A stretch of 64,000 nt of DNA from Tetramitus jugosus (taxonomy: Eukaryota > Heterolobosea > Eutetramitea > Acrasida > Vahlkampfiidae), in contig OW569385.1 in assembly GCA_937625935.1 (NCBI GenBank), positions 1 to 64,000 on the forward strand, read 5' to 3'. The number at the start of each line of letters is the position of its first letter. Position 1 is the first letter of the stretch. The position numbers and the translations under genes are program-made. This document shows positions 26,101-35,336 of the stretch, in pieces. The notes under the pieces were generated by a model. It did not search any database. It saw only the letters and a program-made list of their open reading frames with translations, and was not told where the DNA came from.

Positions 26101-26836
26101 AGAAGTTTCAATTCTACAGAGTTTACGTCATCCTAATATTCTATACTTGTATGGATATTCTTCGAACGATACTGGTGATAAGTTTTTGATTACAGAATAT
26201 GCTGTGAATGGTAGTTTGGACAAAATTCTCTATGGAAACAATGTGACATTGAAACCTTTTGATCAAAAAATGAACATTTTATGTCAGATAGCTGATACGA
26301 TGGCATATTTGCACGGAAGAAGTCCAAGAATTGTTCATCGAGACTTGAAGCCCCAGAATATTTTATTGAGTGAGAGTTATCATGTGAGAGTATGTGATTT
26401 TGGTTTGAGTAAGATCACTGATACTTCTTTTACGCAGGGAAAATCCTATGGAACAATAGAGTATTGTGCTCCAGAGCTCTTGGCACATCAAACACATGAC
26501 GAAAAGTGTGATGTTTACAGTTTTGGCATTATCATGCATGAAATATTTACCTTGGCTGCTCCTTATTCACAGCATGAATACTTATCTGTATTTACACTTG
26601 GAGTCGATATTTTGAGAGGATTGAGACCTTCTATTCCACCATCAAATGATTCTCAAGCAATGTTGCATTTCTTCTCACAGAGCAACACAACGAACATTCC
26701 TCTATCTGACATTCCCTCCATTGTGCAAGATTTTTACTCTCTTGCCACACGGTGTTGGGATACGGACACAACCAAACGACCGTCATTTGAACAAATAACG
26801 ACTGAATTGGACATACTCAAAAAGAGGAGCGAGTAA
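23198..26836 (+). CDS. RCC1-repeat / EGF / single-pass receptor kinase (TKL-like, 1212 aa)
   Basis: Residues ~45-745 hold about 12 RCC1-type blades with recurring YSWGxNxxGQLGDGT and HTVALTxDG motifs, forming a beta-propeller ectodomain. Residues ~765-855 are two EGF-like modules (CSGHGICVDLNTCKC, CSSHGTCQGPNKCVC). A membrane span follows (~861-885), then a cytosolic kinase from ~925. The kinase has a glycine loop SEGAFGVVFKG, VAVKK lysine, HRDLKPQN, DFGLSK and a CAPE activation-loop end, all catalytic residues being present. It resembles tyrosine-kinase-like receptors. Oddly, no signal peptide is visible at the annotated start, so a 5' exon may be missing or lost. A decayed relative lies at 16287-16660. 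Confidence 0.85.
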   Translation: MNALLGSEPEYAVVESRKRIASSVVYSWTTESTVTGIPRAQPIDLVSSFFYDINLTMISAGQSHSAALDHKGTVFTWGLNDVGQLGDQTTMSRTLPNPIYSMDDDSPVSQLTCGQNHNLILRSNGKLYAWGSNSSGQLGNGSKMNSKIPVPVDMSGVLNGTVITQMAAGAFHSLVLTNDGSMFAWGDNYDSQLGDGTVTIALVPVAVDMSALSGRVVIHIAASKYHSVALTSDGTVYYWGDKGLLDEKPTGSLTPVAVDMSSVLQGSTIVQIAVGYLHTVMLTNDSKIYAFGSNQYGQLGNHSYTNSLLPIPVEMHGELSGKLVVQIAAGGYHTLALTSDNLLYGWGKATEGQLGDQSNNLSYPTYLHVNDKLNDSITQIVGGESHTMILTSKGKSYSMGKNEDAQLGDGTNDQSKPIPIGMNGALYGKTITNIVTRTISWGTDHYVALTQDGNVYSWGKNGAGEIGDGTTISKQFPVMSDKSGIMNEKIITQVTVGNSFTVAKTDDGTLYSWGENGNGQIGDGSLQERHVPVAVFMGGVLNNKTITTVSSGLSHVVAVANDGMVYSWGWNIGGVLGDGTTQKKKSPVSVVKGDMEGKRIVQIAASTVHTVALASDGKLFAWGMNKCGILKMSTRNDFTTVPTYIEIDGTVLEHKNVTHLTAGYDHTTVLTSDGQIYSWGLTDFGIPRSFDHLPVQLSMNGLLNGKIVSQLAVNDVSMLSFTNDRMLGYWNFKLNYSTWINMDSVDTEQGITSLFVAIDTMGFLGVTCEQGYFGNDCDLFNCYDIDSKNQERVCSGHGICVDLNTCKCTEGYTGMNCSHHLCHGYSSIDKKVCSSHGTCQGPNKCVCEHGYHGDTCSSNLRPLWTLLALGVVMCLCLIITIIVVAFQIRRKRKEEQMKSELRAYLLEEMSDYGDMPIEKGDFFIDMRDIKLISRISEGAFGVVFKGEWKSNCVAVKKMKVSDDESFVREVSILQSLRHPNILYLYGYSSNDTGDKFLITEYAVNGSLDKILYGNNVTLKPFDQKMNILCQIADTMAYLHGRSPRIVHRDLKPQNILLSESYHVRVCDFGLSKITDTSFTQGKSYGTIEYCAPELLAHQTHDEKCDVYSFGIIMHEIFTLAAPYSQHEYLSVFTLGVDILRGLRPSIPPSNDSQAMLHFFSQSNTTNIPLSDIPSIVQDFYSLATRCWDTDTTKRPSFEQITTELDILKKRSE

Positions 26837-27444
26837 TGATCTACACGGTAATGATTATCTGCGTCAAGTTGTGATCATTTAAAATAGTTGGAGGTTGGAG
26901 GATAAAGAAGAAAGTATCTGGAAGGTGGAGTGTATAAAGAGCTCTCAAAACGAATACAGATTGGAATGTGACCCATTGACCTCATTAACAGCGGGTACTG
27001 ATGTCAACCGAGATGATGGTTATAGTTTGGTGACGTTGTTTGCGTGACCTTTGAAATTAATCACTCAAGGCTCTCATGACTCATCAAATCACATATCAAG
27101 CCTTTTCGTATTTGGCTGCACATACTAACGATGTAGCGATTTTTGCTTACTTAGTTTGGGTTGCGGGTCTCGTCATGTTATATTGAAAATTTTCCGCCAT
27201 CACGATTGAAACTATTTCAGAAAGGGCAGGTAAGCGACCCCACTTGGTCACAAGTTGAAATTCCGATGGATGAAAAGTAACAACACCGTTTCCTCGTTAG
27301 TCCAACAAAAGATTATTTTGCTTGTGAGGGTTGGAGATGTGATGTTCATCTTCTTTGCGCGAGCTTAGGTGCTTGACGTGCACTATCGCTCTCGTTCGGA
27401 ACAGAACCTTTGTTACCAAAGAAACCAACAAACAAAACCTCCAA
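26837..27444. other. Intergenic stretch, no gene seen
   Basis: About 600 bp between the kinase and the MHYT gene, both plus strand. A 64-codon minus-strand frame at 27297-27491 lacks support. The 30-codon open extension before 27445 is judged to be 5' UTR. Confidence 0.45.
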
Positions 27445-29238
27445 ATGTCCAGTAGTTCTATCGTTGTGAGCACGAATGGTCTCTTTGTCACAATGAGTTA
27501 TTTCATTAGTGTACTAGGCGCTTTCACAACCTTTTCTTTCATGCTGGAGATGAAACACATTCAGTCAAAGATTCTCAAGTTGATCTACCTCGTTTTCTCC
27601 AGTGTAGCTTTCGGAGGATGTGCAGTATTTTCTATGCATTTTGTTGGCAGTATTTGCTTTGCTATGACAATGGTCGACTCTGTGACAAAAGAGAAGAAGT
27701 CACTATCTGTAAATTATGATGTCGGTTTAACAATTGCTAGTGCTATAGCTGCAATTGTGCTGTGCTTCTGTGGACTACTCATCACAACGCTGCATCTGTT
27801 TCTTCCCATGATAACCAAGTACCTACGTTGCAAATCTGATCCCATCAATGAACAGAATGACAAAGAGGAAAGAAACGGAATTGAAAAGATGATTCCTACC
27901 AAACAAGCTGTGTTGGACAGTATATTTGGAAACGAGACGAAACCTCATTTCATACAAATTGCTTTTGGTGCGTTCTTCTGCACAGCTGGAATAGTAGTTA
28001 TGCACTATCTCGGAATGATGTCCATGGAAATACAAAATGCAAAAGCTATGTACAATCCAGGTGTGGTAATTGCTTCCATTATTACCGGTTATATCGTGTC
28101 GTGTGTGGGCTTGTGGTTAGCAATGAACATGACCAACGAATATCAGCAAGCCTTGAGTGCTTTGGTAGCAGCATTAGCAATCTGTGGAACCCATTACATA
28201 GGAATGGTTTCAGCCACATACAAGCCAGCTACCATTGATAAAACCTTTTCCAAGAATAACACACTCTCGAACTATGAAATCACCCTGGTTGTCACACTAG
28301 CCACTACGATTACATGCTTTGTCATGTTAATGGTCTCCAGCATTTCCAATCGAAAAAGACTATTGTTAATCGCAAAGACCACTTTGGAACTGGATGATGA
28401 GAAGAAGAAAGTGGAAGCTAGTCAAACTTCTGTCGATAAATTAAGCAGCCTGATCAAAAGAATATCTTTTGAAGAGCACCAAACCCGAAGAGTTCTGAAT
28501 TTGGTTTCCGATGGAGTATGCATTATTAACAAAGAGGGACAAATTTTGAAGTGGAATACTACGTTCGAGAAAATATGCTCGCTGAACAGTCAGTCTCTGA
28601 ATCTTTCCCATTACCTTCCACTCGACTTGAACGAAATATTCCAGTCAAAGACAAACAAATTCAATATAACTCTGGAAAACAAGATACGGGGCTCGGTCGA
28701 TGTTGAGATTAGCTCCAGTGTGGAAGAATGCGACACTACGTTCTGTATACTTGTATTTAATAGTGTTTCTCTGCTTCCAGAGATTCAGAGGAATCGTCAG
28801 AACACCAGTCATCGACCAGATCCTGAAAACCTGCTACTTCCGAAAAACAAACAAGCTGCGTTACTCGAAAAGACGTTAGATAATGATGAAGCACTATCTG
28901 AGTTTAGATCATTCTGTAAGAAGGAGATGTGTGACGAAAATATGGAGTTTGTATTAAGCGTGAGAGAATTCAAGAGGGGAGGAGATATTCTGAAGCGTGT
29001 CGAACAACAAATGTTGATTGTGAATACATATTTGAAAAAAGGATCGCCGAAGCAGCTGAACTTACCCGAATCTGTACTCCTACAAGCAACAATTGAAATT
29101 TCTGCTGGCTATGGTCAACCAGATCTTTTCGACGCGTTAGAGGTGAGAGCAAAAGAGATACTACATGACAGTCACTTCAGATTCTTGAAACAAATACCGA
29201 GAGAGATGAAGAAAGACAAAGAGACCTACGATACATAA
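27445..29238 (+). CDS. MHYT-PAS-RGS fusion membrane sensor (597 aa)
   Basis: The N-terminal ~310 residues are a seven-span MHYT domain with its three paired motifs: SMHFVGSICFAM (~63), VVMHYLGMMSM (~186) and GTHYIGMVSA (~249). These His/Met pairs are proposed in bacteria to bind a metal that senses oxygen, CO or NO. A charged linker (~320-350) follows, then a PAS-like domain (~350-445: LNLVSDGVCIINKEGQILKWN and ILVFN end strand). A C-terminal RGS domain (~475-590: LDNDEALSEFRSFCKKEM, NMEFVLSVREFK, LFDALEVRAKEIL, FLKQIP) would speed GTP hydrolysis by G-alpha. The start at MSSSSIVVSTNG is chosen because upstream residues are Arg/Thr-rich and membrane-incompatible. Intact single exon. Confidence 0.82.
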   Translation: MSSSSIVVSTNGLFVTMSYFISVLGAFTTFSFMLEMKHIQSKILKLIYLVFSSVAFGGCAVFSMHFVGSICFAMTMVDSVTKEKKSLSVNYDVGLTIASAIAAIVLCFCGLLITTLHLFLPMITKYLRCKSDPINEQNDKEERNGIEKMIPTKQAVLDSIFGNETKPHFIQIAFGAFFCTAGIVVMHYLGMMSMEIQNAKAMYNPGVVIASIITGYIVSCVGLWLAMNMTNEYQQALSALVAALAICGTHYIGMVSATYKPATIDKTFSKNNTLSNYEITLVVTLATTITCFVMLMVSSISNRKRLLLIAKTTLELDDEKKKVEASQTSVDKLSSLIKRISFEEHQTRRVLNLVSDGVCIINKEGQILKWNTTFEKICSLNSQSLNLSHYLPLDLNEIFQSKTNKFNITLENKIRGSVDVEISSSVEECDTTFCILVFNSVSLLPEIQRNRQNTSHRPDPENLLLPKNKQAALLEKTLDNDEALSEFRSFCKKEMCDENMEFVLSVREFKRGGDILKRVEQQMLIVNTYLKKGSPKQLNLPESVLLQATIEISAGYGQPDLFDALEVRAKEILHDSHFRFLKQIPREMKKDKETYDT

Positions 29239-29399
29239 TACACTGTCCGAACAATGACAAAATTCATGGACATTGCATTCTTCTTCTCCTTGTTTGTCTC
29301 ATTGAGTCTTCATCATCGTTCTTTCCTGATTCTATTTTGTCCTTACCCTTTCGCCTTTCCTCTCTTATCATTTCTCAGTGCTGAGAACTTTTGAACAAT

Positions 29400-29700
29400 A
29401 AAAGGTGAAAGGATTCACAACCGTGATCGACGATTGGTGTTTCATGTACTCCAGAGGTGTTCTGCCGTCATCATCCTTCGTCTAAAATACTAGCTCCAAG
29501 CACTAATAGATCATGCAGAATACATTGTTCAATTTTCACTGCCAGTTTATGCAAACAAGTTTTTCCAGATTGCTTCTTGGTATTGATGGACTCAGTCAAC
29601 TCTGTTGTGTTGAGAGAATCAAGTGAGGGAAATTTACTTCGTGATTCGACTTCTTTGAGCTTCCTGTCGGTTTGATCGCTTACAATCTTGAATCCTTCAA
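29400..29700 (-). pseudogene. Ankyrin-repeat gene remnant
   Basis: Minus-strand translation gives KKQSGKTCLHKLAVKIEQ and LLVLGASILDEG, then a stop. A shifted frame continues DDDGRTPLEYMKHQ. Together these look like two consecutive ankyrin units broken by a stop/frameshift near 29473. Upstream parts may extend to a 66-codon minus frame starting at 30007, but the link is not established. Confidence 0.6.
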
Positions 29701-30559
29701 CAATAGATAATAGAATGCAAGTTAATTCTTTTTGGCCCTAATCTGTTAGGTCTGGCTAACAAATGTAAGTGGTAGACGGTACGGTACCGTTCTATCCAAC
29801 AATGGATCATGACAAAATTGACACAATCCAACTGAAAATGTAACTAGCGACGCCGGACACTACTAATTCCAAGGTACTCAAAGATTCAATCTCCTCCCGT
29901 TCTTCGGAATCGAACCTTAGATGGTTCCTCCATAAAAATTCAAACCATGAAGGAGACGGTTGAACTTCTTCATGGCTTGAATCATAAGGACTACAAACTT
30001 TTTTCATTAACCTTTACTCCTGTTGCCAACCATTTTCGAAGAGCTTGATGCAGTTGAACTTTGGATGGAGTAAGTTTGTCAAATATTTGTGTTGTCATAT
30101 CCTCCTAAGAATGTAGTGGAGCTGGTCGCGTCCTTTCTTTGTTCTTGACGCCAAGCTTCGACAACGGCTTGGCCGACGTCGGCATCATTTCATAGTTAAC
30201 AGTATTGTCTCCCTCGTTGTTATCGAATACAATAGAGAACAACAAATTGTTGGATTTTCAAGGAATTATCTGTAAAAACCAAAAAGTTCCCGACACTACC
30301 TGAGCTCAACAAGAGTTATGTAGTTTTATGTTGAGTACTCCACTTTAAGCATGATTTGATTGACTCTAAAAAGAATATTACACCTCCATTCTGGACGGAA
30401 CTGTCTCGTGTGGTATTCTACACCTCCATTCAGCTCTCTCGGTTACCGTTTGTTATGACAATCGTCCTTGAATTTGGTTTATTGATTAGTCAAGCCGAAA
30501 GAAAGGACAGATCTGTGCTCCGCACAATCTACTCTCCCATTATTGACTTCTAGAGACTG
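29701..30559. other. Intergenic stretch with possible gene debris
   Basis: Contains one minus-strand frame of 66 codons (29807-30007) and one plus-strand frame of 65 codons (30356-30553), neither with a recognisable domain. It also has a short repeat, TACACCTCCATTC, at about 30380 and 30419. Confidence 0.35.
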
Positions 30560-30979
30560 TCAGTTGACTGCTGTTGTTGGGTCATACTTGTACAACACAG
30601 ACCAGACACGACCTTTTTCAGAGCTATCAAATCCAGAAACAGTGCTTGCTGTAAACGTAATCATCTTGCAGTCAATTGAAATCTCGTCCATCAACAAGTA
30701 AATCACAACAAGTGTCACGGCTGCCCCATCACTCTTTGTGCTGCAATAATAGTCTCTACCAGCAGATCCAACACGTACCTCTACTTGATCTCCGTCTGAA
30801 ACAATTTTATTGTTCAGTAGATGTGTACGAAAACGATCCACGATGGATTCATACTTTTCCAGTTGACTGCCCTCATCAGGCAATCTTCTAATTTCCTGAA
30901 TTACTTTGATCAAATTAGGGTTCATGCCACATACCTTGTGCACATACTGACTAGAAGAGAGATAACTTCGATATGACAT
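30560..30979 (-). CDS. Small protein of unknown function (139 aa)
   Basis: Intact frame starting MSYRSYLSSSQYVHK. N-terminal half helical (NLIKVIQEIRRLPDEGSQ); C-terminal half beta-rich (VEVRVGSAGRDYYC, KMITFTASTVSGF, RVWSVLYKYD). No signal, membrane span or family recognised. It is divergent from the GAPVD1-like gene across 227 bp, which probably holds a shared promoter. Confidence 0.55.
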   Translation of the reverse strand: MSYRSYLSSSQYVHKVCGMNPNLIKVIQEIRRLPDEGSQLEKYESIVDRFRTHLLNNKIVSDGDQVEVRVGSAGRDYYCSTKSDGAAVTLVVIYLLMDEISIDCKMITFTASTVSGFDSSEKGRVWSVLYKYDPTTAVN

Positions 30980-31206
30980 CTGTTACTTCCTTTGTTTTCT
31001 GGCTGATGTTCGTTCTTCGCCTGTTCAAGTTCATTCTGGTCGGGAAATATCAAACTTTTCGCGGCGGACCAAAAAATTACAACGACAAAAACACAAAAGG
31101 CGCGATTTCTTTTTAGCTAAAAAACTTCAGTTTGTCATCCATATTCAACTGACCAAGAGTCATGTCACCTTAAAACACCTCAACAACAAACAAACAAACA
31201 ACAAAC

Positions 31207-34200
31207 ATGAAACGTATACCCTCTCTCACTCATTTGAAAAATTCTGTCGTAGAAGCTTTCACTTCTTCTCCCAATCACAATCATCACAATTCTCATAATA
31301 CTAATAGTAATAATAATAGTAATCATCATTCTCAACAAAATGATGAAAATATATCTAATCATGAAAATGACCAAACTGATGATGATGATGATGATCACTC
31401 CACTGATTCAGTAGACTGCTGTTCACTAGAGAGACATGACTCTGGTGATCACGACGTTTTTATCACTACTACTACTACTACTACGAAAAAAAAATCATCG
31501 ACACCTAGAGTCTCTTCACTCACAATTGATGTACAAAGTGCGACTCTAACAAAAAATTTTCATCATCACAATACTACTAATACTACTAACAATACTAACA
31601 ATACGAATAATCATGTAAAACGTCAAGTGATAAATGAAGATGCATTCACTCAAATCATATCTGTTCAACAATTGTTACTCGAAGAACAATTGTTGTTGAC
31701 TCAAGAGAAGCAAAACATTGTCAATTCGGTCAATTCGATCAATAATTCAAAGATTGAGATACCAAACGTGTTGTTGCACGTGAGACAAGCCAATCAAAAA
31801 GTCAAACAATTTAATCAATTGTTTTCAATGAGTGAATGGAGTGCAATGAATGGTAGTATGTTGGTTGAATTGGACAATAGACATGATGAAGCATTGTTGT
31901 TGGATAGTAAGGCTGCTTTACCATCATGTACTACTACTACTACTTCTCATATGAACAATGGTAGTAGTAGTACTAGTAGTGGTGGTGGTGTTGGTGGTCT
32001 GATGATGAATCGATCTCCTTCGATTACTTCGAATCTCAATGCTGAACAAGCCAAACAGAAACTTGTTAATGTGTGGTCCAAGCTGCAGTCCAATTATGCA
32101 ACGATATCAGGTCATCAGCAGCAACCATCGTCGTCACAGGCATCGTCACAAGCTGCACAAGACAAGCAACAGGCACAAATATCGGTTAATCATTCAGTGG
32201 CACTCGCTTCATTCGATGATTTACCAAAGAGACGATTGTACCGGATGGGAGACAAGGATCATCCACTCGGAGCATCCAAGATGCATTTCGAGTCATTAGT
32301 GGAATACTTGAGGTATCATCCAATAGTGCTTGCCGAGAGTTGCAAGAGTATTATCAAATTTCAACAATCGGTTCATGATCCAGCGATACAGCAAAAACAA
32401 CCAAACTTGAACATGGCCAAAATTTCAAAGGACTCTGATCATCTTGTTGACATTATCGTGTACAGCATGTACGGAAATCAGAGTAATCATTTTGAGTGTC
32501 GCAGTCTTTTGAAATTGATCAAACACTCGATACAAATTGCGTTTGAGAATTGTACCAAGGTGACTGATATCATGCGCAATGGATTCATACGAGAGTTGCT
32601 CTATCTGTTTATGAAGAGACAAGGTGCTGAATTTTCTTGTTCACTGATCAATGAATCCCTGTTTGAACTGCTACAGAATGATGATTTTGACATACGATTG
32701 GAAAATGTGACAACACTGTCCCGATCGAGAACATTCTCTCAACCGCAACCAGTTTCTACGATCAGTCATCGTCGAACATCTACACACGATTCATCTTCAT
32801 CATCGAGGAGCAAATTTTCAGTGGATAGCGACTCATTCAGATCATCCAAAAATATTGATCCAGAATCAATTGCCAAAGAGGAACGAGAGAAAAAGTTGCA
32901 ATCCAACATGGTCAATTTGTATTCTATATGTAACAAGATTATTTCGTGTCTCTCAACCAATATCGATTCAGTGCCCTATACGATACGAACAGTCTTGAAC
33001 TATATTGCAGAACACGCACAAAATAGATTTCCAAACGTCAAAGTCGAACAGAGAATGAAAGTAGTGAAAGCAATATTCTTCCAGTATTTTGTTATTCCTG
33101 GAATATTGGATCCTCAGCGAGTGGGTGCAATTGATTTTATGATGCTTCCAGCACTGCGTAACAAGCTTCATACATTGGCGCACGTTCTTAGTTATTTGGC
33201 AGTGGAAAAATTGTTTCCAAGTACGTCATGCTTCAAGGGCATGAACGTATTTATTGAACAGAATCAAGCAGTCACTGACAATATGTTGTTGAAAATTACG
33301 GAGCGCTTTGACAAATCGAGTATCCTGGGATTCAACTTCTTACAGAGAATTAGCACATCACTGAATAATTTTATCAGATCTCCCGAACAAGAGAAAGTAA
33401 CAGATGAATTATCGCCATTATGTATCTCTACCGAAGACTTGAAACTATTGCTTCATATTTTAATTCAATCATCATTTATGAAGTCATCCGAAGTTCCTCA
33501 ACCCATCAAAGACGCATTGGTAGATGTCGCTAATTATCATGTGAATACACTCCATGTTCTATCGAAAGAAAAGTTCATGGTAATGAACATGAAAGAATTG
33601 ATACCACAGGAACAATTACCAGATGAAACGAAATACGCTGTCAATCTAAAGTCAGACAGTATCAAATATTTGATTCAACAATTATTGATCAGTGTGAAGC
33701 ACATTGAATCAAACATGATTGGTAGGCGAACATCAGGTGTCACAATTGAAAATATTTTAGAAATGTTGTATCATCACGAAAAATTAGCCAATAGAATGAT
33801 TGCTGCTACGACCACAAGAGAATTGTTGCAACGATTGAAATCCTCTGACAAGCGAGCGAGCGTGTATTTTTCCGAATTGCACGAGGATATCAAAGAAAGG
33901 CAGCAATATGTCAATGACATTATCGAATGTCAGAAGAAACTGCTTGTCAACTATGATTTACAACAAGAGTACGTTCAGAGTTTAACCGACGAGAAAGACA
34001 AACTGTATAATATGATACAAACTGCAAAGTTTCTCCCATTCTTCCAAAATGTGGTGCTGTTTGACTTTATGCACGAATTTAGGAAATGTGCTTTTGTTGA
34101 GGATCAAGAGAAGAAGCTGCGCATCCAATACTTTAAGCTGAAAGAAGAACTGATGCAATTTGCACAACAGAATTTCATTCCTCAAACTGAACTCGACAAT

Positions 34201-35193
34201 GCCTACACTCGCCTCAAGAGATTATTACTACGGAGAGTGTATAGGTTGCTGCTATCGCCGAAAGGCAGTCCATTCGAGAAGAAGGATGACGCCATCGCTC
34301 GAAAGAACAAAAAAATGGCACCTAGCATCACACCTGCTCACTTGGAAATTCCTAAGAGATACTATTCTATATGCAACTGCAAATTTGTGCAAGAAGAGTT
34401 GCTCAGATTGGATGCGTTCGTCCTGCCAACAGATAAGCTCTCAACCATTACAAAATGCTCTTCAATATTAATTGAGCTCATGCGTCTTAGTGGAGATGAC
34501 GCACCATCGATTGACAACTTTTTGCCAATATTTATCTTCAATATTATCCTATCAAATCCACCAAGGATTTTTTCGAATTTGAAGTACATTTCAAGATTCG
34601 ATGAGCTGTTTGAGAATCAATCGAACCAACCCATCTACTATGAGTCTAGAGACTACACTGGCGAGTACTGGCTCAGGCACTTTGAAGCAGCTATTTTATT
34701 CTTGGAAAGTTTAGATCCTGATGCCCTACTCTCGCAACCCATAGGGAAAGAAGAGTCTGTCACATCGTCGAAACATCAACCTGTCGTCGAGTTTAACACG
34801 AAATTGGAGGTCGAGAAACAATTTGTCAGACAACAGTCAAGAAGCCTTCTCACTCCGACCAACACTGCGCAACCGAAAGCTGATGTTACTCAAAATCCAT
34901 CCCCCATTCACTCTCCCACTCACGAATCCTTGACAGACATGGCTTCGCCAGAGGATCTAAGGAGAGCCAGTGTCAAACTGAATTCACCACCAGTGTTTCA
35001 CTCAAACTCCAAGCCTAAGGTCCACTTTTCGAACTTTAAATTTATGAACTTGAGCGTCGACGAGTTGAAGTATAGTGAAATACCAGATCTATTGGCAGAG
35101 TACAGATACGCTGTCCAACAACTTCAACAACTATCATCTAACTTATTCCCCCAACAAAACCTTCAATCTTCGTCAAACCGTCAAACGACATAG
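31207..35193 (+). CDS. GAPVD1-like RasGAP-VPS9 protein (1328 aa)
   Basis: Residues ~418-690 form a RasGAP domain: IQIAFENCTKVTDIMRNGFI, then VPYTIRTVLNYIAEHAQNRF and FFQYFVIPGILDPQ match the conserved helices. Residues ~1010-1170 form a VPS9 Rab5-GEF domain: FVLPTDKLSTITKCSSI, DDAPSIDNFLPIFIFNIILS, NPPRIFSNLKYISRF and HFEAAILFLESLD. This RasGAP-then-VPS9 order is that of GAPVD1/RAP6/RME-6, which couples Ras or Rab signals to Rab5 on endosomes. The N-terminal 330 residues are low-complexity, with Asn, His, Thr, Ser and Asp runs encoded by trinucleotide repeats. The last ~150 residues are disordered. Intact single exon, longer than most single-domain relatives. Confidence 0.82.
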   Translation: MKRIPSLTHLKNSVVEAFTSSPNHNHHNSHNTNSNNNSNHHSQQNDENISNHENDQTDDDDDDHSTDSVDCCSLERHDSGDHDVFITTTTTTTKKKSSTPRVSSLTIDVQSATLTKNFHHHNTTNTTNNTNNTNNHVKRQVINEDAFTQIISVQQLLLEEQLLLTQEKQNIVNSVNSINNSKIEIPNVLLHVRQANQKVKQFNQLFSMSEWSAMNGSMLVELDNRHDEALLLDSKAALPSCTTTTTSHMNNGSSSTSSGGGVGGLMMNRSPSITSNLNAEQAKQKLVNVWSKLQSNYATISGHQQQPSSSQASSQAAQDKQQAQISVNHSVALASFDDLPKRRLYRMGDKDHPLGASKMHFESLVEYLRYHPIVLAESCKSIIKFQQSVHDPAIQQKQPNLNMAKISKDSDHLVDIIVYSMYGNQSNHFECRSLLKLIKHSIQIAFENCTKVTDIMRNGFIRELLYLFMKRQGAEFSCSLINESLFELLQNDDFDIRLENVTTLSRSRTFSQPQPVSTISHRRTSTHDSSSSSRSKFSVDSDSFRSSKNIDPESIAKEEREKKLQSNMVNLYSICNKIISCLSTNIDSVPYTIRTVLNYIAEHAQNRFPNVKVEQRMKVVKAIFFQYFVIPGILDPQRVGAIDFMMLPALRNKLHTLAHVLSYLAVEKLFPSTSCFKGMNVFIEQNQAVTDNMLLKITERFDKSSILGFNFLQRISTSLNNFIRSPEQEKVTDELSPLCISTEDLKLLLHILIQSSFMKSSEVPQPIKDALVDVANYHVNTLHVLSKEKFMVMNMKELIPQEQLPDETKYAVNLKSDSIKYLIQQLLISVKHIESNMIGRRTSGVTIENILEMLYHHEKLANRMIAATTTRELLQRLKSSDKRASVYFSELHEDIKERQQYVNDIIECQKKLLVNYDLQQEYVQSLTDEKDKLYNMIQTAKFLPFFQNVVLFDFMHEFRKCAFVEDQEKKLRIQYFKLKEELMQFAQQNFIPQTELDNAYTRLKRLLLRRVYRLLLSPKGSPFEKKDDAIARKNKKMAPSITPAHLEIPKRYYSICNCKFVQEELLRLDAFVLPTDKLSTITKCSSILIELMRLSGDDAPSIDNFLPIFIFNIILSNPPRIFSNLKYISRFDELFENQSNQPIYYESRDYTGEYWLRHFEAAILFLESLDPDALLSQPIGKEESVTSSKHQPVVEFNTKLEVEKQFVRQQSRSLLTPTNTAQPKADVTQNPSPIHSPTHESLTDMASPEDLRRASVKLNSPPVFHSNSKPKVHFSNFKFMNLSVDELKYSEIPDLLAEYRYAVQQLQQLSSNLFPQQNLQSSSNRQTT

Positions 35194-35336
35194 ACACCGA
35201 AGGTTTCTCAAGAGCCGTTGCTCTCTTCCAAGAAGAAACGACCAACGAAGCTCCAATTCCCAGAACAGATGATCAACCTTTGCAAAAAGAAACAGAGAAT
35301 CGTTCACAACCTTAGTAAATATCAAGTTTTCTTTAT

